64,000 bases of DNA from positions 1 through 64,000 of the forward strand of contig MU863995.1 in NCBI GenBank assembly GCA_033296885.1, written 5' to 3'. Source of the stretch: Triangularia verruculosa. Lineage: Eukaryota; Ascomycota; Sordariomycetes; Sordariales; Podosporaceae. The position numbers were made by a program, and so were the translations under genes. The notes under the pieces were generated by a model. The model made no database searches and had not been told where the DNA came from. It was given only the letters and a program-made list of their open reading frames with translations. This document shows, one piece after another, positions 62,212-64,000 of the stretch. How positions within the stretch are numbered: the first letter of the stretch is position 1; each line of letters begins with the position of its first letter.

Positions 62212-63832
62212 TTTGATTGTTTGGGTGTGTTTTTGGTGTCGAGTGCTCTAAATGTGATTATGAGGCTGGATGAAGCTGATGTGATGAAGAAATCGAAACT
62301 CGGGAATGATGGATGGCTTTCAGGTCCTTTTATAACTATTCAAACAACCTACAATTCCAGCAACAACTTTGGCTCTCCTGACATAAACATGATCTGACAT
62401 GAGACCCTTCCCGCCCCTCGGATAGTCGATGCCGAGAACCTGCTATGCAGCATCTCCAAGCCGCAACACGAGAATTGTAGTTCCATCGAGGCTTGGTCCG
62501 CAACTCATCCGGCATAGTTGGAGCACGGTGAGGAGTTATAGTGGGGAGGCGGATGCTTGTGACGTTACTTCGGCCCTTCGTATTCCCCCAACTCTACCCA
62601 GTGGGACGGCTCACCTGACCGCTCGGTGAATTCGTATCCTTATTCCCTTGTGCCACATCATCTCTGGGTCTCCTATGATTTGGTGGCTATTTACAGCACC
62701 CAACTGCGTAGATCTTTTACTGATGTCAAAGTCTTACGAGCCCAGTTGCTGATTGACTGAGAGATTGTTTTTTTTTCCGGTAATACTGCAGATAAAAAGT
62801 CCGAGCGTTATTCCCGATTATGCCGGGGTGAGGAACTTCAGTTGTTGAAGATCGACATCCGGCTATGCTCGGATGGGCCGGAGAAACTTGATGTCTACGG
62901 AGTACAGTATCGACGATTCGAGTTTATATACCCAGGTAATAGACCCACATAGGTTGATCCGCTGGAAGTAGTTGGACATTATTGGTATATCTTGGGTGCT
63001 GGCCCCTCAGCTCTGAACGTTTTAACTTTTTTGGCCAGAATTCTTTCTTCGCTGTAAAACGTTATGCCCTTCTTACTGTACAAGACATGCGTTCACAATT
63101 CTTCATAAATCATCAGGGTTGCTCAAAGTGTTCACCCATCGCAGTCATCACCCCCGACGGGCCCGCTCCTCGCTTAGCCCTTTGACTTTCCTCCAGATGG
63201 TCCGACAACGCTTTCCAGGATACAAGGTTATCAGGTTTGTATTCCATCACTCAGATGCCAGCGCGCCAAACAGAACCAAAACATAAAGCCAACGCACAAG
63301 CACTAAGGCTTACTACTTGGTTGACCCATAGAGCTTTTGCCCACCTCTCTCTGGCCCGTATGCGCTGCTACATTGCCGAGGTGCGTATCTGTTCCGCCGA
63401 CCATGCCTGCCAGATGGGCTTGGGCGGGGTATGTGGTGTTCAGGGCGTCGTGTTTCTTTTCGGGAGCCGCTATACGAATATGTTAGGTAAGCCTCTCGAG
63501 CTCCAAGACAGACAAGCAACCAAGAGACATACGCTCATCGTTGATCTTTGTCGCCTTCTCGAACCCCTTGCGCATTGTGTCCTTGACTTTGTCCATTATG
63601 GTCGCGTTTGGTTGTGCCTACAAATCTAACTCGGATCAAGCTTGCCGGAGCCATTTCTACTTTTATGTCGTCCCATACAGTTAACCTGTGCAATCGTCGT
63701 CATGTTATCATCATCGCAACTCCACGATAGTGCCAAGATGGAAACTCTTGGCTGATATCATCAGAACCCAAACGATCAGATGAAGTGGGGCATGACCACG
63801 GCAGATCAGGGGCAGTGCACTGTGGAGAAAGT
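62212..63832. other. Intergenic, 1.6 kb
   Basis: No domain-like ORF, tRNA or repeat is visible. Two small T runs are seen at about 62769 and 63029. Confidence 0.5.
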
Positions 63833-64000
63833 TCACGAACCCCAACGAGCAATGATCTCATCCTTCTTTTCGTTTCTGGCTCTGAGCTTGGCCATGCTGT
63901 TGTCGACGCCGTCCTTCTGTTGGCGGATCTTTTCCAGTTCCTGGGAGAGGACAGCAATCGAGCTCTCAATCTCAGGGTCCGCAAGCCGAACCTCGCCGAA
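63833..64000 (-). CDS. 3' end of a coiled-coil protein gene (partial)
   Basis: On the minus strand the frame is open from the window edge to a stop at 63833-63835 (55 codons). It contains LADPEIESSIAVLSQELEKI followed by RQQKDGVDNSMAKLRARNEK and KDEIIARWGS. It is a heptad-type helix with an ordinary protein end. The reading frame, codon use and absence of stops make it convincing, though short. I cannot name the protein. The rest lies beyond the right edge. Confidence 0.7.
   Translation of the reverse strand, partial: FGEVRLADPEIESSIAVLSQELEKIRQQKDGVDNSMAKLRARNEKKDEIIARWGS

Noticed and set aside
1..64000. CRISPR arrays, rRNA genes, tRNA genes, secondary-metabolite core synthases
   Set aside because: None was seen in reading both strands by eye; a short or degenerate tRNA could still be missed.

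Overview
This window looks like a chromosomal segment of a filamentous ascomycete, probably a sordariomycete (Pezizomycotina). The evidence is as follows. Genes carry short introns of about 50-90 bp with GTANGT-type donors, CTAAC-like branch points and YAG acceptors. The gene families are typical of that group: a scon-2/MET30 sulfur controller, a Zn2Cys6 regulator, GPI-anchored and small cysteine-rich secreted proteins, an Hsp30-like small heat-shock protein and an SFC1/acuL mitochondrial carrier. AT-rich remnants show changes typical of repeat-induced point mutation (RIP). The palindromic motif TAGGTACCTA and its ACCTACC relatives are scattered through the intergenic DNA. No species can be named from this view.

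Layout. 0-12.3 kb: a possible gene end at the left edge, a secreted protein, a 477-bp TA-flanked element with 90-bp terminal inverted repeats, then small-molecule enzymes (two unrelated Fe(II)/2-oxoglutarate oxygenases, an M20 amidohydrolase, an alpha/beta hydrolase, a GNAT acetyltransferase), a three-exon caspase-like protein and a Fic-domain protein. 12.3-22 kb: a duplicated F-box-like protein, a Myb-domain protein, a hypothetical gene, a protein with a possible zinc-deaminase signature and an RS-like tail, and an Ap4A phosphorylase whose ORF hides an in-frame intron. 22-32 kb: a run of secretory genes (GPI-anchored cysteine-rich protein, intron-split 10-Cys small protein, two HExxH proteins, two further secreted proteins), interrupted by a hypothetical gene and a polyQ small heat-shock protein with upstream heat-shock elements. 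32-47.4 kb: an uncertain membrane-protein candidate, an F-box-like protein, a membrane acyltransferase 3, a 4-kb gene-free stretch, a Cys-motif hypothetical protein, and a Zn2Cys6 transcription factor whose zinc cluster is split by an intron. 47.9-58.7 kb: housekeeping genes (DUF2306 membrane protein, scon-2/sconB F-box WD40 protein, SFC1/acuL carrier, DUF4267-like protein). 59-64 kb: a decayed region with a frameshifted phosphotransferase (APH) remnant ending at an AT-rich island and a frameshifted cysteine-rich fragment, then a small secreted protein and the 3' end of a coiled-coil gene running off the right edge.

There is no operon logic here. The clearest functional groupings are the enzyme group at 2.4-9.4 kb, the caspase/Fic neighbours at 9.8-12.3 kb and the secretory run at 22-32 kb. 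Exon joins were worked out by hand from splice consensus, reading frame and remembered family consensus, and none is backed by transcript data.
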